NCBI GenBank assembly: GCA_934045075.1 | Contig: OW203724.1 | Location: forward strand, 13,999,473 to 14,063,472 | Length of the DNA stretch: 64,000 nucleotides | Source of the DNA: Yponomeuta sedellus | Taxonomy: Eukaryota > Arthropoda > Insecta > Lepidoptera > Yponomeutidae | Reading direction: 5' to 3' | Shown: piece after piece, positions 1-11,100 of the stretch | How positions within the stretch are numbered: the first letter of the stretch is position 1 | Layout of the letters: each line of letters begins with the position of its first letter | The notes under the pieces: model-generated | What the model saw: only the letters and a program-made list of their open reading frames with translations | Database searches by the model: none | What the model was told of the DNA's origin: nothing | Position numbers and translations under genes: made by a program

Positions 1-330
1 AGCTCGTTTTGGAGTGCTTGTAAGACTCAGGCACTGTGCAAGATTAAGCAAATTTCATATTCTTACATGTTTCTCCTGTTTCGTGAAGCGGCTGCGATTG
101 TTATGCAAATGTTCTGCCTGAAAGATGGTATTCAGGGTGCTAAGGGTGGTGGAAATCTTTAGGTTAAAGTCATTGAAGAAAACTCCTGCGCCTGCTCCTG
201 TTTCGGTTTTTGAACCATCTGTATAGACTCTGGCTTTGTGTATGCCCAAGTAGTAGGCAGGCTCTTCATTGGTAATTGTATCTTATACTTCTTGTCAAAA
301 GTGTAGGTGTGTGGTAACCTGTCGCACTCG
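1..330 (-). pseudogene. LINE RNase H fragment
   Basis: The minus strand between about 249 and 55 encodes an RNase H start with the motif VYTDGSKTETGAG, typical of RNase H domains of insect non-LTR retrotransposons. The frame degenerates after about 60 residues, so this is a 5' and 3' truncated relic inside an intron or the upstream flank of fuzzy. Its LINE clade cannot be assigned. It may or may not belong to the same insertion as the RT relic at 1150-1860, which lies on the same strand. Confidence 0.55.
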
Positions 331-387
331 TGCCGCGCTCGAGCCTGAAGCGCTCGTGGCCTAGGCGAACCGAGTGATTGGAATCAA

Positions 388-757
388 TCACTTGGTTAAG
401 CAACAACAGGCGCGGTCAGGTACGGTATGGGTGAGCGTCCCGTGACTACCGCTAGTGGCATTTTTCCGAGCGCTTCCGTGCTTCGCAAGGCACGTTAAGC
501 CGTTGGTGCCGGCTGTCATATGATGGCAGTCGTTATGCCATGTCAGAGGCCTTCTGGGTGGCTTGATAACTTCTGACAGTAAGGCCCGCCACTGTCTTAC
601 AATCCTCCACCAACGCGGACTTGGCCCCCGTGGTGGAGTATGGCCTAACCTTCCTGCGATAGAGGAAGAGAACCGTGGCCCAGCAGTGGGGACATACAAG
701 GGTTGATAACGAACCTGTCGCAAATTGCTTCCAGCATTGGCTGGTTTGACACCGCAT
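388..757 (+). repeat. Lepidopteran LINE 3' tail
   Basis: The segment contains tggtggagtatggcctaacc and ends with gcccagcagtggggacatac followed by a gttgat tract. This is the 3' UTR/tail of a non-LTR family scattered through moth and butterfly genomes. A related copy lies on the minus strand at 24530-24715, and a short end-only copy lies near 16290-16320. Apparent open frames here are not coding. The stretch after it (770-1140) shows nothing I recognise. Confidence 0.5.
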
Positions 758-1149
758 CTGACATGATTAGTGTATGTGCCTAGTTGCCGTTTTGTTTACA
801 CAGTCCGGCTGTTTGTAGCCTTAGGCCAGCCGTGGCTGCTTCCTGTTGGACATGTAGGTGCAGGAGTCGCGCGATTCATTAAAGAATACTTTGTCGGCTT
901 CACCACATATTCTGACAGCAGTTCTCAGCTAAAACAGTGGTTGCTGAGAACTGTAAGCAAAATCGCAATCCTCGGAAGGCACGCGTGATGATCAAGGCAA
1001 TACTGAAAAAGACCGATGCCCCGTAGTGAGACTGACCCTTACGCATACCCGCCGCAAATTAGCCACTTCAAGCGCTACGGTTACATCACAATATCTTCCT
1101 TCACTATAGCAGTAGTATTGTTATTGCTGATACATTAAAAAAGAATAGG

Positions 1150-1860
1150 TACATGAATTCATCTGATAAGGGAGACTGCCAGAAGTTGATGGCAGATTTA
1201 ATTAGTGTTTTTATTTTCTTCTTTGATTTGCAATCAGTCCGTCTTAGCAGATGTGCGGGCGTCCTAAGTTTATCAGAGTTTATTCTCCAGCGAGAATCCC
1301 TCTTCAGGTTGAGTACTTTTCAATAGGATTTCAGACATCTTTTAGGCAGTGTTAGTTGTACTGTGATGCAGTTAAGCTGATTTACCAGTCTGTGCATGTA
1401 AGTATCTGTCTGCGTGAATCCTGATTTGTTCTGATACTGTTTTCATGTGTTCGTGTAGCTCAGTGATTGTTATGAACCAAGGTGCACTGGAAAAGTTATT
1501 GAGTATGCCACTTCGGGCCATCTATATAATGTAATGTTTTATGTGTGAGGCACATTGTATGCTGATCCCCAGAGGTAGACGCCATAAGTCCATATCGCTT
1601 TGATAACGCCTTTATAAATTATTGGTTCGTTATCCGGCGTTTCTAGAATTTCTATTAAAGAACCAGTATAGGCTTAAGTTAATACCTTAAGTTAATTTGG
1701 TCTCCGTTTTGCCTTCTTTCCCAAGTTAATTTGCGGTCGAAATGCATTCCGAGGTACTTACTATCTTGGTGAGGTAGTTCTGTAAGTTCCAAGGTTTACT
1801 GGAAGATAATGCTTTTAGCAACAAGTTTGTCTTTGTATTTTTTCATTTGTTTTAATAGTG
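1150..1860 (-). pseudogene. Degenerate jockey-type LINE RT C-terminus
   Basis: Reading the minus strand downward, fragments such as DSKYLGMHFDRKLTW (near 1770-1725), AIWTYGVYLWGSA (near 1600-1560) and HADRYLHAQTGK (near 1410-1375) match the thumb and C-terminal part of jockey-clade reverse transcriptases. Several stops and frame changes separate them, so the copy is dead. It sits immediately upstream of the first fuzzy exon visible here. Confidence 0.6.
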
Positions 1861-1985
1861 CAATAATAAGAAGAAATACTAAGGTATAGCTTTGTTGGGC
1901 TGCCATATTAAAATATTCAAATCGTTTACATACAACATCAGCATTTTTTTAACTAATATTGTTCAAACTTGTAACTTTGCTTCAG

Positions 1986-2185
1986 GTAGCCTTCAGAGCA
2001 GTGACATGCAAGCTCTTAGCAGATGTTTACATCCTAGTGATGTGCGGCGCCACACCAGCACTATCGCAGATTGACGAAATAGTTCTTCATTGCTGGGAGG
2101 GTTCTGCCCAAACTATAAAGGATGCCAAACTGCTGTACCCGAGAAATTTCCCTGCCACTGTACAGTTTGAGCCATGTTTATTAGG
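1986..2185 (+). CDS. fy: fuzzy exon (first visible)
   Basis: The exon is bounded by a tttgcttcag acceptor and a GG|gtaagg donor and is open throughout in phase 0. It encodes the segment with the motif LVMCGATPALSQIDEIV and ends after two bases of a glycine codon. An alternative acceptor 10 bases downstream (ttcag before agcagtg) would change the frame and is disfavoured. Confidence 0.75.
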
Positions 2186-5100
2186 GTAAGGAAACTAAAG
2201 CCTCCACGGCACTTGTATATTTAGTTTAATACATCGAAACCTCTAAAATGTGCAATAATTACTTAAACACGCCTATTAGAATTTTTGTTTCACTACTTAA
2301 GTTCCCTCCGTTCCTCAAACGCACACAACACACGCAAACGCGGTGGGGTCCATAGTAGTACGTAGTATTTCTATAGTAGTTCTATGGACGTAGGTATATG
2401 GACTGCCAAAGCCTTGGTGTTTTTTACCTTGAGTTTTAAGTACATCGTTCTCAAAGGTGTTTTTCAAATAACCCGCTCTAGCAATGCTATGTGAAGCGCC
2501 CTCTGATTGATTATTTTACTGCATAAAAGAATGTCCATTAATCACTGGCATTTATTTTTTTAAAGCATTATCTATCAGACGAAAGGCCGAGAAGGCCTCC
2601 GCTCTCCAGTGGCACGGTGGTACTGGTATATAGGTTACAAAAAAAGAAATCATCAACTGTAGGTACCACTACAAAAAATAAAAATCGTAAACCCTTACAA
2701 AATAAAAAAAATATGAAAGAAACTTCATATCATGAAAAAAAACAGTAGGTATTGTACGATTGTTTTAATGTAAGCGAAATAAATGTATTATTGACTTGAA
2801 ATTGAATGTAAGGATTTGTATATTTTAAAGGTAACCTCGTTCACGGGGTCCATGTGATATCCATTGCAGGTTTTAGCAATCAGTATCAAGATATGCCCAG
2901 TAAATCCTTATCGGATATCACAGGAATAATGTAAATTTCAAAAACGGGTGAAATTTGAGATGGGGCAATTACCTGAGCCATTGTTTCCACTGGTTCAGGA
3001 GACCAATTCTAACTTTACGAGACTGTATTTTCGAGTTGGACATGAACTCCCGTAATTTTAAATTTAATATTCAATTCAATTCAATTTATTTCAACGTACC
3101 ATAAGTACAATGTAATATGTAAACCGCTGCCTTCGGGCCGTAATGTAGTAGAGAAAAAGGCAGCGGGAAAAAAACTCCACTCTGACCATCTTTTCTCAAG
3201 TCCTCTTAAATCTAATACATTAGATACCACCTATACGCATAAGATTCCATGATTGCCATTAATAGCTTTAAATGTTAAGGCTTTATTAATTTTTTTTACA
3301 TAGGCCGTGAAAACATGACAAGTGCTGCGGCCAGACACACGAACAGCACTCGTTTACGAGCATAACGCAGAGGTCAGCCATCATCAGTCTCAACCATTTT
3401 GGAGGGAAATAAATGACCCGGCCACCACGCCACCATTCGAATGATCTTTAGCAAACCTGCAGATTAAGTTTTTGTCAGTTATAGAATGTATGATATATTT
3501 ACTAATATGCAATCACGTCGTCTGTACAAACTTAAAATATGACATACATAACTAACACTGAGGATTGCAGTGATTCGGCTGCTACATATAACATATTTAT
3601 TTAATAACTATGATTTACTCGTTGTGGAATTGGTCTACTGCCAAGGGCTTACATCATACATAAAGTCATCTATTCTATAATAGGCCTTTTTACACAGCGC
3701 CTTTTTAATGAAATTTTTAAATTTGCTTTCAGGCAGGGATAGAATATCGACGGTTAAAAGGATATAGGGCATATGCGACAAAAACCAAATTGTTCAGGAG
3801 CGCAATTTAAAGTTTAAAATTTGAGAAAAAAAATCATATCTTTTTTATTTATTGTCATAACGTAAAGATGGAAACAGCTCTTAGCTCGAAAAAAATACGA
3901 GCATTAATTGACATTTTATTTTATTTGATTCGACGACGCTCTATGTAGTTGAATGACGCTTAACTCAATCGAACATATTTTTTATATAAGGTAATTCGGC
4001 ATAAGTCATATCTTCATATAAAAAAACGAAGAGTATAGAAGACTAAGCTACATTTGATTTCCGTATACCAAGAGGTAATAGGGCATGAGTCACATGGCTG
4101 TTGAATAACTAAAATAGGTAAAGAGGGATATATGACGTTTCACACCATTGTGACAAAAGGTAATGGAGCACAAGAAACAGTGCTTAGTCAAAACATGGTG
4201 AGGATGTCAGACTTTAGTGACACCAAAAGTGGTTTGAAAAAAAGGTAACATGGTACTTCCACACGTCAAGATTTGTAGGTGAAGAGAAAAACAAGAACAT
4301 CCAACATGTGAAACTATCTGGGCAATCGGTAACGCGGATTAAACGTCACGTCCTAAAAATAATAGATTCACAACCAACATGATTCTCCTATGAAATGAGA
4401 CCTAAAGTAACTGCATACGTTAGAATGTTAGTGTTATCATAATCGTTTTTATGTACCAGATTAGTAACCTACATTAGATACTGTTTGGAGATAGTGATGA
4501 TACTCGCGTCCGCAGGAATTGCCCTCTGAAACCCGGCTAATGCTAAAAGAGTAGTAACGCCGAGTATCGGGCGGCAGTTATGATAACCCGACAACTGGCT
4601 TGCCAGAAGGCCCCACAGGCCTAGAGGACTAAATAACCTCTGAAAACGATGGAGCGAAAAGGATGGGGATACTACCGCTACTAATACTCCCAAGAAAACT
4701 ATGAGCAGGATGAACAATAGTAAGGATTTGTCGGACCATCCGGTTGACGCCCGGCGCCAGGATGGTTCCGGGTCACCTGTTGTGAAAAAATGCTATCGGC
4801 CGCAAGAAGGTGACACAGCAAGCCCCTTGCGGAAATTGGATTACTGCTGATCAAACTCCGTAACAAAAAGAGACAAATTCGGGACATTCACCACGCTCTC
4901 ACCATAGCCACTTGGAACGTTCTTGGTCTCTCCTAACCAGGAACAGCCGAAGTCGTGGAGAAGGAAATAAACAGGTATAATGTGGATATTCTTGCTGTAA
5001 GTGAAACGCATATAAAAGACTCGGGACACTACACTACTCCATCTGGAAAATTGTCCATAGTGTCCGGATACGTCAACGCACAAAGACAAGGTAATGGGAT

Positions 5101-8100
5101 ACGATTCCATCAATGACAGGATATTGAAAATCAGATTAGCACGGCCATACCCACACATACATCCATCCATACATAACCTACTCGCCATCTATGCACCGAC
5201 ATCTTCATCCAGTGAAGAGGAAATCTAAACAAAGCAGTCCAAGATGTTCCTAAGAAAGAGCCATTATTAATACTTAGCGATTTTAATTCTAAAATAGGAA
5301 AAACTGAGGATGATTACCATCTCAGAAAGATTGTTGGCAGGTTTGGACTGGGAGTCAGAAACAACCGTGGCAACATGCTTTTGGACTTTTGCATGGAGAA
5401 CGACCTTTCGGTCATGAACACCTGGTTTCAATAACACCCAAGACGACTCTACACGTGGACGTCACCTAATGGTCTTCACAGGAACCAAATTGACTTCGTT
5501 CTAGTAAACCAAAGACGGAGCTCATCTATATCAGCAGCAAAGATGAGGGCAGGTGCAGACTGCGGCAGTGAACTTAGCTTCTGACTGCTAAGTTCGTTTA
5601 AAATCCGTCTGAAGAAGTTAGTCAAAAATAGGTACCCTGAACAAAAAACAAATGGCTAAGCAGAGGAAATCCTTAAAGGAACAGGACTTAAAATCAGCCG
5701 AAGAACGAAGCCACTATGCGGAGCTACATAGCGTTGTCCAAAAACTTTGCGAGAAAAATCGAGAGGCCTATATCGACAGTATATGCTCCGATATAGAAAA
5801 ATGTTTGGAAAGGGCGCACTCCCGAGATATGTTACAAAAGGTAAACCTGCTCGCAAAGGAATTTAAACCAAAGCACTGGACCATTGAAAATGAAAAGGGG
5901 ACGCCCTTATTGGATATAGATGAGGTACTCGAAAGATGGAGGAGCTACTGTCGCAAGCTATACGACAAAATTAGCGATGAAAGAACTATGGAAATGCATT
6001 ATTCGGAAAAGGAACCAGACATCCTCTTCGAGGAAGTAGAGGCAGCACTTCTCAAACTGAAATACAAGGCATGTGGCAGCGATTGCCTAACCGCGCAAAT
6101 ATAGGAAGATCTAATCTAAGAAATATAGGAAGTGAAGGCATAGCTATCGTACATACCGTGTGTCAAAAAGTCTGGAGAACGGGTCAATGGCCAGCAAATT
6201 GGACCGTGCCTATACACAAGACAGGGTAGAGGTAGGTAACGGGTAGAGACCCGTAAATGTGAGATTACAGAACCATCTCTATGATCTCTCACGCGTAAAA
6301 ATCCTCTTACACGTCCTAAACCACCAGCTTGCACCCTACATCAATAGCCAAATACCGAAGGAACAGGCTGGATTTGTAAAATGAAGAGGAACGAGGGAAC
6401 AAATGTTGAACATTCGACAGCTGATCGAAAAATGCAGGGAACATAACATCACTACTTACAGCCTTGTGTTTCATCGATTATGCAAAAGCCTTTGACTGTA
6501 TCAGCTGGAAGGCCATGTTCAGGGTTATGAAGGAGATGGGTATACCGGACTACCTTACCTTTCTTGTGCAGCAACTGTACTCCAACGGTCAATCTTAAGT
6601 ACGAATTGAGAACAGTCTTTCGCACTGCTTTAAAGCAGAACGAGGAGTGCGCCAGGGATGCATACTATCTCCCCAACTGTTCAACCTGATCGGGGAACAT
6701 ATAATGAGAAGGGTTTTGGATAATTTAGAGGGGGGCATTCGGATAGGTGGGCATCTTCTGAACAACCTTCGCTTTGCCGATGACACCACCGTCATAGACG
6801 CCTCGGAAACAGAGCTGGCTGAGCTTCTAGCGAGAGTGGATAGTATAAGTAAAGAATACGGACTTCATATCAACAGAAGTAAGACCAAGTTGATGTTTAT
6901 TGATAGATCGGACACCTTGCAACGAACCAACGAGCTGCGAGACCTTGATGTTGTACACAAATTTGTATACTTAGGCTCGCAAATAAGCAATGACGGAGAC
7001 TGCGAACAAGAATTTGTCAGAAGATCCCAGATGGCTAAGTCAGCAGTGAAAAGACTTGAGAAGATATGGAAAAACAGAAGCATCAACCGCAAGACAAAGA
7101 TAAAACTAATGCGGACCCTTATGTTCTCAATATTTCTGTATGCCTCGGAAACCTGGACATTAAAAGCCCGTATTCTGAAAAGAATAGATGCGTTTGAAAT
7201 GTGGTGCTGGCGGAGAATACTCTCTCTTGGACCGAACGCCGCATAAACGTATTTATTCTAGAAGAGCTTCAAATAAAGACGAGGCTATCCACAATCTGTA
7301 CCCAATGCATCCTGAAGTTTTTCGGACATACCGTCCGACGCGGGCCAGATAACCTGGAGTATGTTATCATCACCAGTCGAGCGAACGGGAAATGAAGCAG
7401 AGGACGACCACCAACGCGTTGGTCAGATATAATAACTAAAGCTTCGGTAAGGACCCTACAAGCAGCCATACATCTGGCGCGTAATACAATCCAATGGAGA
7501 GAGCTGGTGGCAGAATCTACCCTTAGTCACGTCCTTCAGCCATGAGGAAACGACGAAGAAGAAGAAGGAGATAGTGAGATAAACAGAGTTGAACATTCGG
7601 TAGGGTACGCCATAGGCGCACATAAGTAGACCAAATTGGGGACGTGTTGGCAAACGGCCGGATAAAAAGTACCCACAACTGGAGAGCGTGCATGCAACGA
7701 CTTATGAATGTAGATGAAGCGAAATAGGTGTGCAAAGATCGTGGCAAGCCTTAGTCTCTGTCTACCTCTCTGGGACACAGGCGTGAAATTACCGACTGAT
7801 TTTGGGATAAACGACTCGCTAAATAGGTACTTGAGAACAACAGAGACCTGATTATGTGATATAAATTGGCATACGCACCAATTCATAAAATATCCTTGTA
7901 AAGTAATACGGCGTAAGTAACAGAGTTGTATTATGTTGTAAATGGTAGTAGGGTATAACCGACAGTTAAATAGTAAATAGGTTTTAGTAATTGCCTATAA
8001 GCGACAACTGTATGGCAAACTTGTGAATGGTAATAGGGTATAACCGACCATTCAATATTAATTAGGTTTAAGTAGTTGCCTATAAGCGACAGCTGTATTG

Positions 8101-11100
8101 TAAACTTGTAAATGGTAGTAAGGTATAACCAACGCTTAATGTTTTTGACGACAAAGGTAAAGAGACATTAGTTCCAACTTTAAAAATAGTTGCTTCTGGT
8201 AAAGAACCGTAAGCGCCCAGAAGCTCCACACCAGTAGGAAGTAAAAAGACATTACCGACTAGAGGCCAAAGTTGATGCCATTTTTACAGGGATACAAGTG
8301 CCGTTAAGGAAAAAACGACCTAAAAATAGGTCGGTAACACCAAAACGACATCTAAAAACCCAGTTTTTTGCTTGGAGACAAGCGACTATAAAGTCATTGT
8401 AGAGCCGTGGGAGTAAGCGCATTCGACGCAGATTTTTTTTTCAAGTGAGATGGCATTCAAAAGTCAGTTTGGACCAAAATGTCGCTTATGCCCTATATCC
8501 TTTTAACCGTCGATATGTTCTGGAATTTTATTGTAAAACGTACACTTAGTCCTACAAAAGATGCATTTACCTTGGCTAATCTGAATTTAGATAAAGCAAC
8601 TTTATTTCTGTTTCTAGTGTTTACGTTATGGATATCCCTGTTTAATTTAAATGTTGTTAAGTTTTTTCGTACGTACATTATGTTATCGAATATATATTGG
8701 CAAGCCATCGTTAGAATTCCGATTTCCTTGAAAATATCCCTTAGCGATTGCCTGGTAGATAAATTGTAGATAGCTCTAACAGCCCTTTTTTGTAGAATAA
8801 AAACTGTTTCTATATCTGTCGCACGCCCCCATAGTAACAAACCATATGACATAATACTGTGAAAATAACTGAAATATACAAGCCTCGCAGTTGACACATC
8901 TGTTAGTTGCCTAATTTCTCTAACTGCAAATGCGGCTGAACTTAACCTACCCGCTAGATTTTTTATGTGTGGACCCCATTGCAGTTTCGAGTCTATTGTA
9001 ATACCTAAAAACACCGTGGACTCTACTAAGTCTAGTCTGTCACCAGCTATAATTAAACTTGTGTCCACTTTTTTTACATTGGGCAATGAAAACTATACAT
9101 TTTGTCTTTTTCGCATTCAACATGAGATTGTTTACAGTAAACTAGTTTAACACTTTAGAAAGGGCGTTGTTTACATCGTCTAGATTAGATTGACCTCTCT
9201 TGATTTTAAAAATTAGAGAAGTATCGTCTGCAAACAATACTATTTGTGACAATTTCTCAACTAGGTAGGGCAGATCATTTACATATACTAAGAAGAGGAA
9301 AGGCCCCAAAATAGAAACCTGAGGAACTCCTATTTTAACATCAGATCCAGAATACTTAACCCTATTTATGTCAACTTTCTGAACTCTGCTAAATATGATC
9401 GAAGAAGACCTAGAGATCTATTACTGAGACCGTATCTGTTCAATTTACAAAGGAGCGTTTTATGGTCTACACAATCAAAAGCTTTAGAAAGGTCACAGAA
9501 ACCCCCGATAGCATTCTGCGCCTCCTCCCACGCATCAAAGATGTGATTCATTAGTGCCACTCCTGCGTTGGTCGTTGAACGACCCTTAGTGAAACCGAAT
9601 TGTTTTTTATGGAAAAGTTTATTTAAACTAAAGTGTGTCAACAATTGGTGTAAAATTAGTTTCTCTAACACTTTACTTAATACCGGTAGTGTTGCTACGG
9701 GCCTGAAATTGTATGGATCCTCATTATCACCTGCCTTAAATAGAGGAACTATTTTACTAAATTTTAAGAGATCTGGGAAAGTCCCATCTACGGGCCTGAA
9801 ATTGTTTGGATCCTCATTATCACCTGCCTTGAATAGAGGAACTATTTTACTAAATTTTAAGAGATCTGGGAAAGTCCCATGATCAACACATTTATTAAAA
9901 ATTGTAGCAAGGTGTGGTGCAATAATATGAATTACCGTGGATATCAGTTTGACCGACAGACCCCACAAGTCTTCAGTTTTCTTTATATTTATTTGGTTAA
10001 ATGTTTTAACAATACTTTGGGAGCTAACGTAACAATATTAACATAACATTTACATAGAGGCACATATATTGCTTCTGGTCCCACCATAGGATACCCTGTG
10101 TTGTGGGAACCAAAAACAACGACATCACAAACATGTAAACATCCAAGATTTGCAATGGCAACTTTTTCCACTGTCACTCAATCAGTCAGCCTGAACATGT
10201 ACACTGCTGGACGCTGCTGGTCCTCCCACATCGCACACCACTCAGGCATCCTCATCCAGCCGCTGTCAGCAATCTGCCTCAGATCGACGGGCCAGCGAAC
10301 TAATGGGCGCCCACTCTGTTTTAATTTTCCCCTATACTCGTGGATACATGGAAAACTCTTTAGCAGCCTTATTCTTTCACCACTATACAGGTTTTACGCC
10401 TAGTGTGGAGACCATTGTAATGCTTGTATGTGTTTTTCGATACTAAATAAACAATTTCAATTCGATTTCAGCGTATTGGTAGTAAACACGAGCAACCACA
10501 AATCCGTCATCTCGAGGCACTTGCAACAGACCAGTCAAAAGGGACGCGGGATGTCGGGTTCTCACCGCCTGGACATATTGCGCACGTTCTACGTGAAAAC
10601 CGTGAGAGAAATAACACCTGAATTGAAGATGAAAAGCGGCGATGATAGTACAAATGGTACGTACAGCTGGGTGCTGACCAACGTCACGAAGTGTAATGTA
10701 ACATGATTATATTCTTTTTGTTGCACTAACCCGTGCTGTGGACAATTTTAACAACCTATTTAGAGGTTAAAAATTCCGCCCATGCCGGGACTTGAACCCG
10801 CGACCTCTGGCTAACCGTACCAGCGGTCTCCCAAATGAGCTAATGGGCAAGTGCCGGCATCAGCTATATTTCGAACCTCTACAATATTCTCTGCATTATT
10901 TACAGGCAGCGACATCTGGCTGAATTTTTAAATTTAATTTTTGTGATGTAACATGTTACACAGCGAGCATTCATTCTGTTACGAGGGCTGCTACTTATGT
11001 ATGCGGAATAGAAAAACTAAACAAATGTTGGTATATGGCTAAATATGCTTTTATTGTTTTTCAAAGTATTCTCCACTATTATCGATGCACTTTTGTATTC

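Larger units (their letters stand above)
3746..8514 (+). mobile_element. TIR element carrying an RTE LINE, copy A
   Basis: A 4,769-bp unit bounded by 34-bp terminal inverted repeats (3746-3779 and 8481-8514; one mismatch; outer end ATCGACGGTTAAAAGGATAT). AT dinucleotides flank it on both sides (3744-3745, 8515-8516). Removing the unit and one AT restores the reading frame of the interrupted LINE, so the target duplication is AT. No transposase gene is present; the arms (about 0.75 and 0.94 kb) are noncoding and carry repeats of a TIR-like motif. The middle is an RTE-like LINE flanked by an 11-bp duplication. The same structure recurs inverted at 32996-37850. Confidence 0.85.
3070..10031 (-). 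mobile_element. Jockey-type LINE split by a TIR composite
   Basis: A 5'-truncated non-LTR retrotransposon on the minus strand, in two pieces (10031-8517 and 3743-3070) separated by the composite element 3746-8514. The 3' end has a tail related to (ttgaat)n near 3075-3090. The coding frame can be followed from the RT fingers to the C-terminus and continues across the insertion point once the insertion and one AT are removed. This shows that the composite landed inside an existing LINE. Confidence 0.75.

Noticed and set aside
388..757. Two overlapping minus open frames
   Set aside because: Match a known type of LINE 3' tail; no protein similarity recognised.
7944..8133. CRISPR-like spaced repeats
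   Set aside because: Only three units with conserved spacers, inside a eukaryotic transposon arm; it is a tandem repeat.
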